Below are positions 8,903-16,687 of a stretch of 64,000 nt of DNA, in pieces. Each line of letters begins with the position of its first letter. The first letter of the stretch is position 1. Under the pieces are notes generated by a model. The model saw only the letters and a list, made by a program, of their open reading frames with translations, was not told the origin of the DNA and made no database searches. A program made the position numbers and the translations under genes. The stretch comes from an uncultured Clostridia bacterium (GTDB lineage: Bacteria > Bacillota > Clostridia > Oscillospirales > Acutalibacteraceae). The DNA is taken from positions 1 through 64,000 of the forward strand of contig CAMJMQ010000005.1 in NCBI GenBank assembly GCA_946407065.1, written 5' to 3'.

Positions 8903-10273
8903 ATGAATCACATCAAGATTGCAGACACAACCTTATCCGATGAAAAATCGACCTTATCATTCAAGCAAAAGCTCGAGATCGCGCGCAAGCTGGAGCGACT
9001 GGGCGTCGACGCTGTAGAGCTTCCCGAGGTCGGCACCGCCAAAGCCGACAGCCTGTTGGTTCGCACAGCGGCTTCCTTTGTCAAGGGTAGTGTCTTGTCC
9101 GTCGCGGCAGCGTCATCACCCGACGCGATCGATCGTGCGGCTGACGCGCTGTCTACCGCGGCGCGTCCGCGTATCCGTGTTGAGCTGCCCATGACAGCGT
9201 CCATCATGGAATACACCCTGCACATCAAACAGCCCAAGATGTGCGCTTATGTGAAGAAGATGGTCGAAAAGGCAAAATCCGTCTGCGATGACGTCGAGTT
9301 TACCGCTGTTGACGCGACCCGCGCCGAAGAAGCGTTCCTCGAAGAAGCGGTCAAGTCCGCAGTCGATGCCGGCGCGACAAAGGTCACCCTGTGTGATGAC
9401 GCGGCGATCCTGCTGCCCGATGACTTTGCAGCGTTTGTGATCCGCGTGACCGAGGGCTTGGATGTGCCTGTCGGCGTGAAATGCAATAATAAAAACGGCG
9501 TCGCCACCGCCGCGGCAATCTTAGCAGTCAAGAACGGCGCTGCCTGCGTCAAGACTTCCATCGGCGGTGAGGCGACACCTTTGCGCGAGTTTGGTTCGCT
9601 GATCAAGGATATTCGCGAGAACTACGGTATTGCTGCCGATATCCGTACCACCGAGCTGCTCCGCACCATCGACCAGATCGAGTGGATCATCAGCGGCAAG
9701 ACGCGTACCGTCGTGACCCGCGAGATCACCGATGACGGCATCCGTCTGTCGCTCAACGATACCGTCGATACCGTCCGTGAGAATATCGAGAAGATCGGCT
9801 ACGACCTCTCCGATGAGGACGTCAAGAAGGTCTATGAGGAGTTCCGCCGTATCGCGCGCAAGAAGAGCGTCGGTATCAAGGAGCTCGACGCGATCGTCGC
9901 TTCTGCCGCGTTGCAGGTGCCCGAGACCTACACCCTTGAGAATTACGTCATCAACAGCGGCAACCGTATCAGCTCCTCCGCCCAGATCGCGCTGAACCGC
10001 GAGGGCAGGACGGTACAGGGAATCGCCATCGGTGACGGCCCCATCGACGCGGCGTTCCATGCGATCGAGCAGATCATCGGCAGACGCTTTGAGCTGGATG
10101 ATTTCTCCATCCAGACCGTCACCCAGGAGAAAGAAGCCATGGGTAACGCACTGGTTCGTCTGCGTGTCGCGGGACGCATTTATTCCGGTACCGGTCTTTC
10201 CACCGATATCATCGGCGCGTCCATCCGTGCGTATATCAACGCTGTCAACAAGATCGTCTACGAAGAGGAGTAA
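8903..10273 (+). CDS. Isopropylmalate synthase homologue with a degenerate active site
   Basis: 456 residues: an HMGL-like DRE-TIM barrel (about 1-290), a linker, and a C-terminal LeuA-type allosteric dimer domain (about 330-450, with TLENYVINSGN). The usual DTTLRDG reads DTTLSDE, so the catalytic Arg is Ser12 although Asp13 stays. The Glu of the FS.ED motif is Val136. The metal-binding His-x-His of HCHND reads KCNNK (193-197). A normal Claisen condensation is therefore unlikely. The Leu-type T-box and intact regulatory domain suggest either a leucine-responsive non-catalytic role or a different reaction; neither is shown. RBS GAGGAA precedes the ATG. Confidence 0.8.
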   Translation: MNHIKIADTTLSDEKSTLSFKQKLEIARKLERLGVDAVELPEVGTAKADSLLVRTAASFVKGSVLSVAAASSPDAIDRAADALSTAARPRIRVELPMTASIMEYTLHIKQPKMCAYVKKMVEKAKSVCDDVEFTAVDATRAEEAFLEEAVKSAVDAGATKVTLCDDAAILLPDDFAAFVIRVTEGLDVPVGVKCNNKNGVATAAAILAVKNGAACVKTSIGGEATPLREFGSLIKDIRENYGIAADIRTTELLRTIDQIEWIISGKTRTVVTREITDDGIRLSLNDTVDTVRENIEKIGYDLSDEDVKKVYEEFRRIARKKSVGIKELDAIVASAALQVPETYTLENYVINSGNRISSSAQIALNREGRTVQGIAIGDGPIDAAFHAIEQIIGRRFELDDFSIQTVTQEKEAMGNALVRLRVAGRIYSGTGLSTDIIGASIRAYINAVNKIVYEEE

Positions 10274-10277
10274 TAAA

Positions 10278-10412
10278 TAGGCTCCCTTTTCTAAGGGAGC
10301 TGTCACCGTAAGGTGACTGAGGGTTGTCAAAGTATCTCACATAGTTACTGTTGGTTTTGATTTAGTGCAACCCTCCGCCGCTTTGCGGCACCTCCCTTAG
10401 GAAAGGGAGGCT
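10278..10412. repeat. Family B element with inverted ends
   Basis: Starts AGGCTCCCTTTTCTAAGGGAG, then CTGTCACCGTAAGGTGACTGAGGG; ends CAACCCTCCGCCGCTTTGCGG and CCTTAGGAAAGGGAGGC. The two halves are inverted relatives. It is nearly the same element as at 6651. Confidence 0.7.
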
Positions 10413-10440
10413 AATTATGACGAAAGGTATGTGATTACCA

Positions 10441-12966
10441 ATGAAATTTTCCTTTTCCACAAAAGGCTGGCATGATATTTCTTTTGAAGAATTTTGCTCA
10501 GCCGCCGAGTATTTCAAATTCGAGGGCATCGAGCCTCATAATATCGATAACGCCGCGTTCTCTGAGAAGAGCGGCGTATTTCAGGATTATTCCGCCGCGG
10601 CGACGCTGCGCATGCTTTATGACCGAAACCTGAGCCTGCCGTGTATCGACGTGATCAACGATATCGCGGACGAGGCGCAATATGACGCGGCGATCGCGGA
10701 GATCGAACGCTGTATGCGGATCGCCGCCAATCTGCGCATCCCAAACATCCGTCTGCGTGCGGAATCACATGAGGATGTTGACAAGGCGGTCAAGAACGCA
10801 AAGCACCTGATCGAGACCATCCTGCCCGACGCGGAGAAGGATAAGATCTCGCTTTTGATCGAGACCCGCGGATTGTATGCGGATACCGCGCTTCTGCGTG
10901 ATACGCTCGAATATTTCGCGTCCGATTATGTCGCGGCGCTGTGGAATATGTCCGCCGCCTACTTCACCGTAGGGGAGAGTCCCGCCAAGATCATCTCTAA
11001 TCTCGGCGCGTATGTCCGCCACGTTCACCTCAATGATGCCGTCAAGACTGACGACGGCATCGAATACCGCTTGGTAGGCGAGGGCGATCTGCCCATCACC
11101 GAAACCATGAAGGCGCTGCGCTCCGTTAACTATGACGGCTTTATCTCGCTGGTATGGGATCCCACCTGGGAGCCCGATCTGGACGACATGGATATCATCT
11201 TCGCCCAGTTTATCAGCTATATGAAGCAGTTTGCCGACACTTCCAAGAACGAAAGTGCGCTGTACTGGAACAACCGTCACACCGGTAAATTTGTCTGGAA
11301 GAAGGAGACGCTGATCGACGCAACCTTTTCCGATGTGCTTGACCGCATGGTCGAGGAGTTCCCCGATCAGCTCGCGTTCAAATATACCTCTCTCGACTAT
11401 ACGCGCACCTATACCGAGTTCCGTGACGACGTCGATGAATTCGCCCGCGTGCTGATCTCACTGGGCGTTAAGGCGGGCTCTCATGTCGCGGTATGGGCAT
11501 CTAACGTACCGCAGTGGTACATCGCTTTCTGGGCGACCGTCAAGCTCGGCGCGGTGCTGGTCACCGTCAACACCGCCTATAAGATCCACGAGGCGGAGTA
11601 TCTCTTGAAGCAGAGCGATACCCATACGCTGATCATCACCGAGGGCGCCAAGGATACCAGCTATGGCGAGATCGTCGCGCGTCTGTGTCCCGAGCTTGAG
11701 AACGTCAAGGAGGGTGAACAGCTCCACGCTAAGCGCCTGCCGTTCCTCAGAAACGTCATCACCGTCGGCTTTGAGCAGAAGGGTTGTCTGACCTGGGAAA
11801 AGGCGATGGGATATGCCGCCAAAACGCCGAAGAGCGAGGTCTATCGCATGGCGGCGCAGGTGGATAAGGACGATGTATGCAATATGCAGTACACCTCGGG
11901 TACCACCGGCTTCCCCAAGGGTGTTATGCTGACCCACTACAATATCGTCAACAACGGTAAGAATATCGGCGACCGCATGGATCTGTCCACTGCCGACCGC
12001 ATGATGATCCAGGTGCCCATGTTCCACTGCTTCGGTATGGTACTGGCGATGACCGCCTCCATGACCCACGGCGCTACCGTCCTGCCCCTGCCGTATTTTA
12101 GCCCCAAGCCCGCTCTCGCGTGCATCAACAACGAGCATATCACCGCCTTCCACGGCGTTCCCACGATGTTCATCTCCCTGTTGGAGCATCCTGATTTCCC
12201 GAATACCGACTTCTCCTATATGCGCACGGGCATCATGGCGGGCTCCCCCTGTCCGATCGATAAGATGCGCGAGGTCGTCGATAAGATGCACATGACCGAG
12301 ATCACCATCGTTTACGGTCAGACCGAGGCTTCTCCGGGCTGTACCATGAGCTCGACCGAGGACAGCATCGAGGTGCGCGTCAACACCGTCGGCAAGGAGT
12401 TGCCCGAGATCGAGTGTAAGATCGTTGATCCCGAGACAGGGGAGGAGTGCCCTCCGAACGTCAACGGTGAGTTCCTCGCGCGCGGTTATAATATCATGAA
12501 GGGCTATTATAAGATGCCCAAGGAGACTGCCGAGGCCATCGACAAGGACGGCTGGCTCCATACCGGCGATCTTGCCTGCAAGACCGAGGACGGTTACTAT
12601 AAGATCACCGGCAGATTAAAAGATATGATCATCCGCGGCGGTGAGAATATCTATCCTAAAGAGATCGAGGAATTCATCTATACCAATCCCAAGGTCTCCG
12701 ATGTACAGGTCATTGGCGTTCCCGATGAAAACTACGGCGAGGAGATCATGGCATGCATCATCCTCAAGGAGGGTGAGACTATGACCGAGCAGGAGATGAA
12801 GGATTATATCGCCGCAAATATGGCGCGTCATAAGGTGCCGCGTTACATCGACTTTGTCGACAGCTTCCCGATGAATGCAGCGGGTAAGATCCTCAAGTAC
12901 AAGATGCGTGAGGACGCGGTCGAGAAGCTCGGTCTGCATAAAGCGAACAGCGTGGTGACGGCATGA
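10441..12966 (+). CDS. TIM-barrel / acyl-CoA synthetase fusion
   Basis: 841 residues. The first ~270 form a xylose-isomerase-like (AP endonuclease 2 family) barrel with LLIETRG, HVHLND and GEGDLP. The rest is an AMP-forming acyl-CoA synthetase with MQYTSGTTGFPKG, VYGQTEASPG, GWLHTGDLA, RLKDMIIRGGENIYP and AAGKILKYK, so the synthetase looks intact. In the barrel the usual D-x-x-H reads NMSA and the final strand Glu is missing (SLVWDP), so it may bind a ligand rather than catalyse. The substrate is unknown; medium-chain acids are typical for this synthetase clade. It overlaps the next gene by four bases (ATGA), so the two are coupled. Confidence 0.82.
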   Translation: MKFSFSTKGWHDISFEEFCSAAEYFKFEGIEPHNIDNAAFSEKSGVFQDYSAAATLRMLYDRNLSLPCIDVINDIADEAQYDAAIAEIERCMRIAANLRIPNIRLRAESHEDVDKAVKNAKHLIETILPDAEKDKISLLIETRGLYADTALLRDTLEYFASDYVAALWNMSAAYFTVGESPAKIISNLGAYVRHVHLNDAVKTDDGIEYRLVGEGDLPITETMKALRSVNYDGFISLVWDPTWEPDLDDMDIIFAQFISYMKQFADTSKNESALYWNNRHTGKFVWKKETLIDATFSDVLDRMVEEFPDQLAFKYTSLDYTRTYTEFRDDVDEFARVLISLGVKAGSHVAVWASNVPQWYIAFWATVKLGAVLVTVNTAYKIHEAEYLLKQSDTHTLIITEGAKDTSYGEIVARLCPELENVKEGEQLHAKRLPFLRNVITVGFEQKGCLTWEKAMGYAAKTPKSEVYRMAAQVDKDDVCNMQYTSGTTGFPKGVMLTHYNIVNNGKNIGDRMDLSTADRMMIQVPMFHCFGMVLAMTASMTHGATVLPLPYFSPKPALACINNEHITAFHGVPTMFISLLEHPDFPNTDFSYMRTGIMAGSPCPIDKMREVVDKMHMTEITIVYGQTEASPGCTMSSTEDSIEVRVNTVGKELPEIECKIVDPETGEECPPNVNGEFLARGYNIMKGYYKMPKETAEAIDKDGWLHTGDLACKTEDGYYKITGRLKDMIIRGGENIYPKEIEEFIYTNPKVSDVQVIGVPDENYGEEIMACIILKEGETMTEQEMKDYIAANMARHKVPRYIDFVDSFPMNAAGKILKYKMREDAVEKLGLHKANSVVTA

Positions 12967-13772
12967 GAAACGAATTTACGATCATCGACTCCCACTGCCA
13001 TATCTATCCCGAGAAGATCGCCGCCAAGGCGGTCGCGGGTACCGATACCTTTTATGATACCGTCGCCAAGTGTGACGGGACTGCGTCAAGCCTGATGCGG
13101 ATCAACCAAGAGGTCGGTATCGATCACGCGCTGGTGCAGTCCGTCGCGACCACTCCCAAGCAGGTGCAGTCGATCAACCATTTTATCGCTGAGACGGTCA
13201 AAAGCGCCGACGGCAAGCTCACGGGTCTGGGCACGCTCCATCCCGACAGCGAGGATCAGCGCGCGGATGTACAGCACTTAGTAGATTTAGGGCTCAAAGG
13301 CGTTAAGCTCCATCCCGATATCCAGCAGTTCAAGATTGATGACTATCGCTGCTTGAAGATCTATGAGCTGTGTGAGGAATTCGGTTTGCCGATCCTCATG
13401 CACACGGGAGACAAGCGCTATGACTACTCCAACACCAATCGCCTGATCCCGATTTTGGAGACCTACACCAACCTGACCATCATCGGCGCGCATATGGGTG
13501 GATGGTCGTTGTGGGAAGAAGCGAGCTTGGCGCTTGCGGGCACGCCGAATCTCTATGTCGACTGTTCCTCCACGATGGCATGGGTACCGCTCGACAAAAC
13601 GGCAGAGATCATCCGTCGTTACGGAGCGGATAGGGTGTTGTTCGGCACGGACTACCCGATGTGGCATCCGAAGGACGAGTTGGAGATGTTCTTCAACCTC
13701 GGACTTTCCGATGATGAGATGAAGCTGATCCTCAGCGAGAACGTCAAGAGAGTTTACGGTTTAACAATATAA
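12963..13772 (+). CDS. Amidohydrolase (Amidohydro_2 family)
   Basis: A 269-residue metal-dependent hydrolase/decarboxylase-type barrel. Metal and catalytic motifs are intact: SHCHIYP at the N terminus, KLHPD, ILMHTGD, GAHMGG and FGTDYP with the terminal Asp. The start overlaps the fusion synthetase stop (ATGA). Family members hydrolyse or decarboxylate small carboxylic acids; the substrate here is unknown. It is the last gene of the Leu T-box unit, followed by a terminator. Confidence 0.85.
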   Translation: MRNEFTIIDSHCHIYPEKIAAKAVAGTDTFYDTVAKCDGTASSLMRINQEVGIDHALVQSVATTPKQVQSINHFIAETVKSADGKLTGLGTLHPDSEDQRADVQHLVDLGLKGVKLHPDIQQFKIDDYRCLKIYELCEEFGLPILMHTGDKRYDYSNTNRLIPILETYTNLTIIGAHMGGWSLWEEASLALAGTPNLYVDCSSTMAWVPLDKTAEIIRRYGADRVLFGTDYPMWHPKDELEMFFNLGLSDDEMKLILSENVKRVYGLTI

Positions 13773-13797
13773 TTCTAAATTAGAATATAAAATGAAG

Positions 13798-13833
13798 TCA
13801 GCCGCTGCGGAATCTACCGCGGCGGCTGATTTA
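13798..13833 (+). terminator. Rho-independent terminator
   Basis: A 13-base stem TCAGCCGCTGCGG/CCGCGGCGGCTGA with one G-U pair and a six-base loop, followed by TTTAT. Confidence 0.8.
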
Positions 13834-13836
13834 TAT

Positions 13837-13886
13837 GGGAAAGGAAGGTGGCACCCATAGGGTGACGGATGAATTGTATTGATTGT
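13837..13886. repeat. Family B fragment
   Basis: GGGAAAGGAAGGTGGCACCCATAGGGTGACGGATGAATTG keeps the hairpin and the GATGAATTGTAT motif seen at 24121. No second half is seen. Confidence 0.5.
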
Positions 13887-13920
13887 TCGAACGGGACATT
13901 TGTGGCGCGAGAGGCATGTG

Positions 13921-14433
13921 TTATAATGGTGATGGAGTGTGGTTCCTTTTTTCCTTATATTCAATCAATGACAAGAATTCTTTTTGATCTTGTGCCGCGC
14001 ATAATTGAGCGGTAAAGGCGGGATCGGACAACAGCTTTTGCAGTTGTGCTTTGACCCTTTGGTGCTCATCACTGCCGCTTTTGCCCGCAATCATAAAGAG
14101 GAGCTTGACCCTGCGCTTATCGGGTGCGCCGTACTCGATCCCATCCTTGACGGTGACCACACTGATCGCGGTTTTTGCCGATCCGCTGTGCGCCACATCG
14201 GGGATCGCGATTCTGCATCCCGCGGCGCTGTTACCTGCCTTTTCACGCCGGATGATCTCACGTTTGAGTGCTCCGGGATTATGGATCATCCCGCCTTGCT
14301 TTTGCAGGCGGATCAGTTCGTCCAGCGCTTCATCCTTGGAATATAGCGCCGCGCCGATCTCGATCATGTTTTCACTGAGTAATTCCCGTATCGTCATAAG
14401 AATATTATTTACCTTAATGACTTGAGTATGCAT
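13921..14433 (-). CDS. PTS EIIA-like protein lacking the active-site histidine
   Basis: 170 residues resembling the fructose/mannitol-type EIIA (PtsN-like) domain: MTIRELLSENMI, KREIIRREKAGN, RIAIPD, then YGAPDKRRVKLLFMIAG and DEHQRVKAQLQKLL. In the family IAIP is followed by the phosphorylated His; here it is Asp79. A later His (82) is out of register. No EIIB/EIIC or HPr genes are nearby, so sugar transport is unlikely; a regulatory role is possible. The start is uncertain: ATG 14397 would begin at the domain's normal N terminus. Confidence 0.7.
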   Translation of the reverse strand: MHTQVIKVNNILMTIRELLSENMIEIGAALYSKDEALDELIRLQKQGGMIHNPGALKREIIRREKAGNSAAGCRIAIPDVAHSGSAKTAISVVTVKDGIEYGAPDKRRVKLLFMIAGKSGSDEHQRVKAQLQKLLSDPAFTAQLCAAQDQKEFLSLIEYKEKRNHTPSPL

Positions 14434-14555
14434 TTATTGTAACTTGACCTTTGTGGCGATTTAAGGTAAAATAGAATGGACTACTATGAGTGACTGTGCT
14501 TTCACTGCGGCACAGTCATAAAACATTGCCGCACGCGGCAAAGGAGGTGTGTCCG

Positions 14556-15656
14556 ATGGAAACAAAAAAGCCCAGTTTGAAAAAGCAGTTGATCAATGTC
14601 GCTTTTCTGTTGTTGCTGATCGGATTTACCTTTTTTATTATTTTTCACAACAACGACGGTTTTTCACTGCAATCACTGGGCGAATTTGTCAGCAAGATCC
14701 AATGGCCGTTCCTGCTCGGCGCACTGTTATGCATGGTGATGAATATCGGCTTCAAGGGTATGAGCATCGGTGTGTTGTCACGTGCACTGGGCTACAAGAA
14801 GGGTCCCTTGAAGAACTACTCCTATGCCGCGGCTGATATCTATTTTTCGGCGATCACACCGTCGGCGACGGGCGGACAACCCGCCTCTGCTTACTATATG
14901 GTCAAGGACGAGATCCCGATCTCGCACACCACGGCGATCCTTTCGGTGAATCTCTTGATGTACACCGCGTCACTGATGGCGTTGGCGCTGGTCACCTTCA
15001 TCGTCAGACCGAACCTTTTCTTCAACATCGATTCGTGGATCGTCAAGGTCTGTATCGTGATCGGACTGCTGGTGCAGCTTTTGTTCCTCTCGGTCTATGT
15101 GATCATCATGGTGTCGGAGAAAACGGTCATGAAGATCGCCACATGGATCGTCAAGATCGGTGCTTTCTTCCGTATCATCAAGGATAGGGAAGAGTATCTT
15201 GGCAGAATCGACGCCTCCGTCAAGCGCTTCAAGAATTCGATCAAGCTCCTCAACCACGATAAAAAGGCGCTGGTCGGCGCCTTCCTGCTCAATTTCGCCG
15301 AGCGTATCACCTATATCTCCATCGGCGTGCTGGTGTTCTACGGCGCATTATACAATATCCCGGAGCTTGCCGGTGTGAAGATCAATGTCATCGATATCTA
15401 CGCGCTCGAGGCGTTTTGCTGGTTCGGATCGTACTGTGTACCGCTTCCCGGAGCAGTCGGCGCGAGTGAAGCGATCTTCAACAGCGTGTTCAAAATGGTC
15501 ATCAGTAATGTCGTCCTGCTCAATTCCACGATGATGATCACCAGAGGTATCAACTTCTATATCAGCTTTATCTTTGCGGGGATCGTGACGCTCGTCCATC
15601 ATATCATTGTCCACTTTATCGAGCCGAAAATCACGGAAAAGAAATCAGCATCATAA
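14556..15656 (+). CDS. Flippase-like membrane protein (YbhN/LPG synthase TM family)
   Basis: 366 residues with about eight hydrophobic segments, an N-terminal KKQLINVAFLLLLIG anchor, ITPSATGGQPASA in the middle and CWFGSYCVPLPGAVGASEA near the end. These motifs are typical of the lysylphosphatidylglycerol synthase transmembrane family (UPF0104), which is implicated in lipid or lipid-linked glycan handling. No soluble synthase domain is attached, so lysyl transfer is not predicted. AAGGAGGT lies seven bases upstream of the ATG. It is a single gene with its own terminator. Confidence 0.8.
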   Translation: METKKPSLKKQLINVAFLLLLIGFTFFIIFHNNDGFSLQSLGEFVSKIQWPFLLGALLCMVMNIGFKGMSIGVLSRALGYKKGPLKNYSYAAADIYFSAITPSATGGQPASAYYMVKDEIPISHTTAILSVNLLMYTASLMALALVTFIVRPNLFFNIDSWIVKVCIVIGLLVQLLFLSVYVIIMVSEKTVMKIATWIVKIGAFFRIIKDREEYLGRIDASVKRFKNSIKLLNHDKKALVGAFLLNFAERITYISIGVLVFYGALYNIPELAGVKINVIDIYALEAFCWFGSYCVPLPGAVGASEAIFNSVFKMVISNVVLLNSTMMITRGINFYISFIFAGIVTLVHHIIVHFIEPKITEKKSAS

Positions 15657-15674
15657 CAGAATATTGCATAACAA

Positions 15675-15708
15675 AAAAAGCGTGAGCAAAACTGCCCACG
15701 CTTTTCTT
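15675..15708 (+). terminator. Rho-independent terminator
   Basis: AAAAAGCGTG and CACGCTTTTC form the stem around an AGCAAAACTGCC loop, with a T-rich tail. It may serve both directions. Confidence 0.7.
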
Positions 15709-15713
15709 TATTC

Positions 15714-15820
15714 TGTTGTCGTTGCGAGGAGCGAACACGCGTGTTCAGCGACGTGGCAAGCTCAACCTCATTCTGATGTCATTGCGAGGAGTTTACGACG
15801 TGGCAATCTCAACCGATGTA
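15714..15820 (+). repeat. Two tandem family C repeats
   Basis: Two copies of GT(C/T)GTTGCGAGGAG or GTCATTGCGAGGAG followed by CGTGGCAA(G/T)CTCAACC, the first with an inserted palindrome GAACACGCGTGTTC. They lie between two convergent genes. Confidence 0.7.
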
Positions 15821-15823
15821 TTA

Positions 15824-16327
15824 TCAAAAGACAAAAAATCCGATAATACCGATGATAACGCCGATCGCGGCGCCGCCGATCACATCGCGGACGAAGTGTA
15901 CGCCCGACAGGATCCGTGTCAGCCCGATGGCAGTCGCCAGGCACAGCATGATGATGCCGAGTGTGGTGTTGATATAGAGGAATCCCATCGCGATGATGAA
16001 CGCGCTCACGGTATGGCGGGAAGGAAAGCTCTTTCCCAACGTGTTCTTGTTGACCGTGGGTGTGTAATCATACACCTCATAGGGTCTTTTCGCGTTGATG
16101 ATCAGCCGTATCACAGAGATCAAAATCAACGTACATAGCGGGATGAGCGTGAATTTTAAGAACAATTCACTGCCAAGCCCCTCGTTGATCGCTAATGTCA
16201 ACATCTGGATCGGATAAAAGATATACATGATCAGCGGCAGAACGTCGTGCAATGCTTTGATGGTTGTACTGCGCGCTTTTGTCCCGGAAAAATATGCGTT
16301 GACATTCTTATACCCTTCGCCTTTCAT
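15824..16327 (-). CDS. PAP2-family membrane phosphatase
   Basis: 167 residues with several membrane segments and the PAP2 signature: NAKRPYE, then FPSRHTVSAF, then TRILSGVHFVRDV. Members dephosphorylate phosphatidic acid, phosphatidylglycerophosphate or undecaprenyl pyrophosphate at the membrane; which one cannot be told. I use ATG 16327 because AAAGGAAG lies seven bases upstream, rather than the ATG seven codons earlier. It is monocistronic. Confidence 0.85.
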   Translation of the reverse strand: MKGEGYKNVNAYFSGTKARSTTIKALHDVLPLIMYIFYPIQMLTLAINEGLGSELFLKFTLIPLCTLILISVIRLIINAKRPYEVYDYTPTVNKNTLGKSFPSRHTVSAFIIAMGFLYINTTLGIIMLCLATAIGLTRILSGVHFVRDVIGGAAIGVIIGIIGFFVF

Positions 16328-16501
16328 TCCGCCACTTCCTTTCGTCATTTGATGTTGACTCTATCATAACAACCGTTTGTGTCGTTGTTTAGAACAAAAA
16401 ATGACTAATCTATTAACATTCTATGTTTTTTCTTTGAAATCGTGCGTTTTTTCTGCGATTGTTACAGCACTGTAATCATTGAGAGTCTTGAGTGGGAGAA
16501 T

Positions 16502-16638
16502 CTGTAGGGGAGGGCTTGCTCCTCCCGAAATACCACTGATTAAATGCAGATTCATGCGAAGCAAATGATACTACTCCTCAACTGAGGCTTCATATGAATA
16601 AAAGATGGTTCGCGGGAGCAGCAAGCCCGCCCCCTACA
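16502..16638. repeat. Family A element with inverted ends
   Basis: TGTAGGGGAGGGCTTGCTCCTCCCG at the left and CGGGAGCAGCAAGCCCGCCCCCTACA at the right are inverted copies. Apart from this and the 5' region of the phosphatase gene, the 360-base gap at 16328-16687 shows nothing else. Confidence 0.75.
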
Positions 16639-16687
16639 AATACACGATAACGCTTCCGAAAAAATCAAATTTCCCATACGGTCATAA

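Noticed and set aside
15716..16138. Plus-strand frame over the repeats and PAP2 gene
   Set aside because: Its translation is composed of repeat sequence and the antisense of PAP2 motifs.
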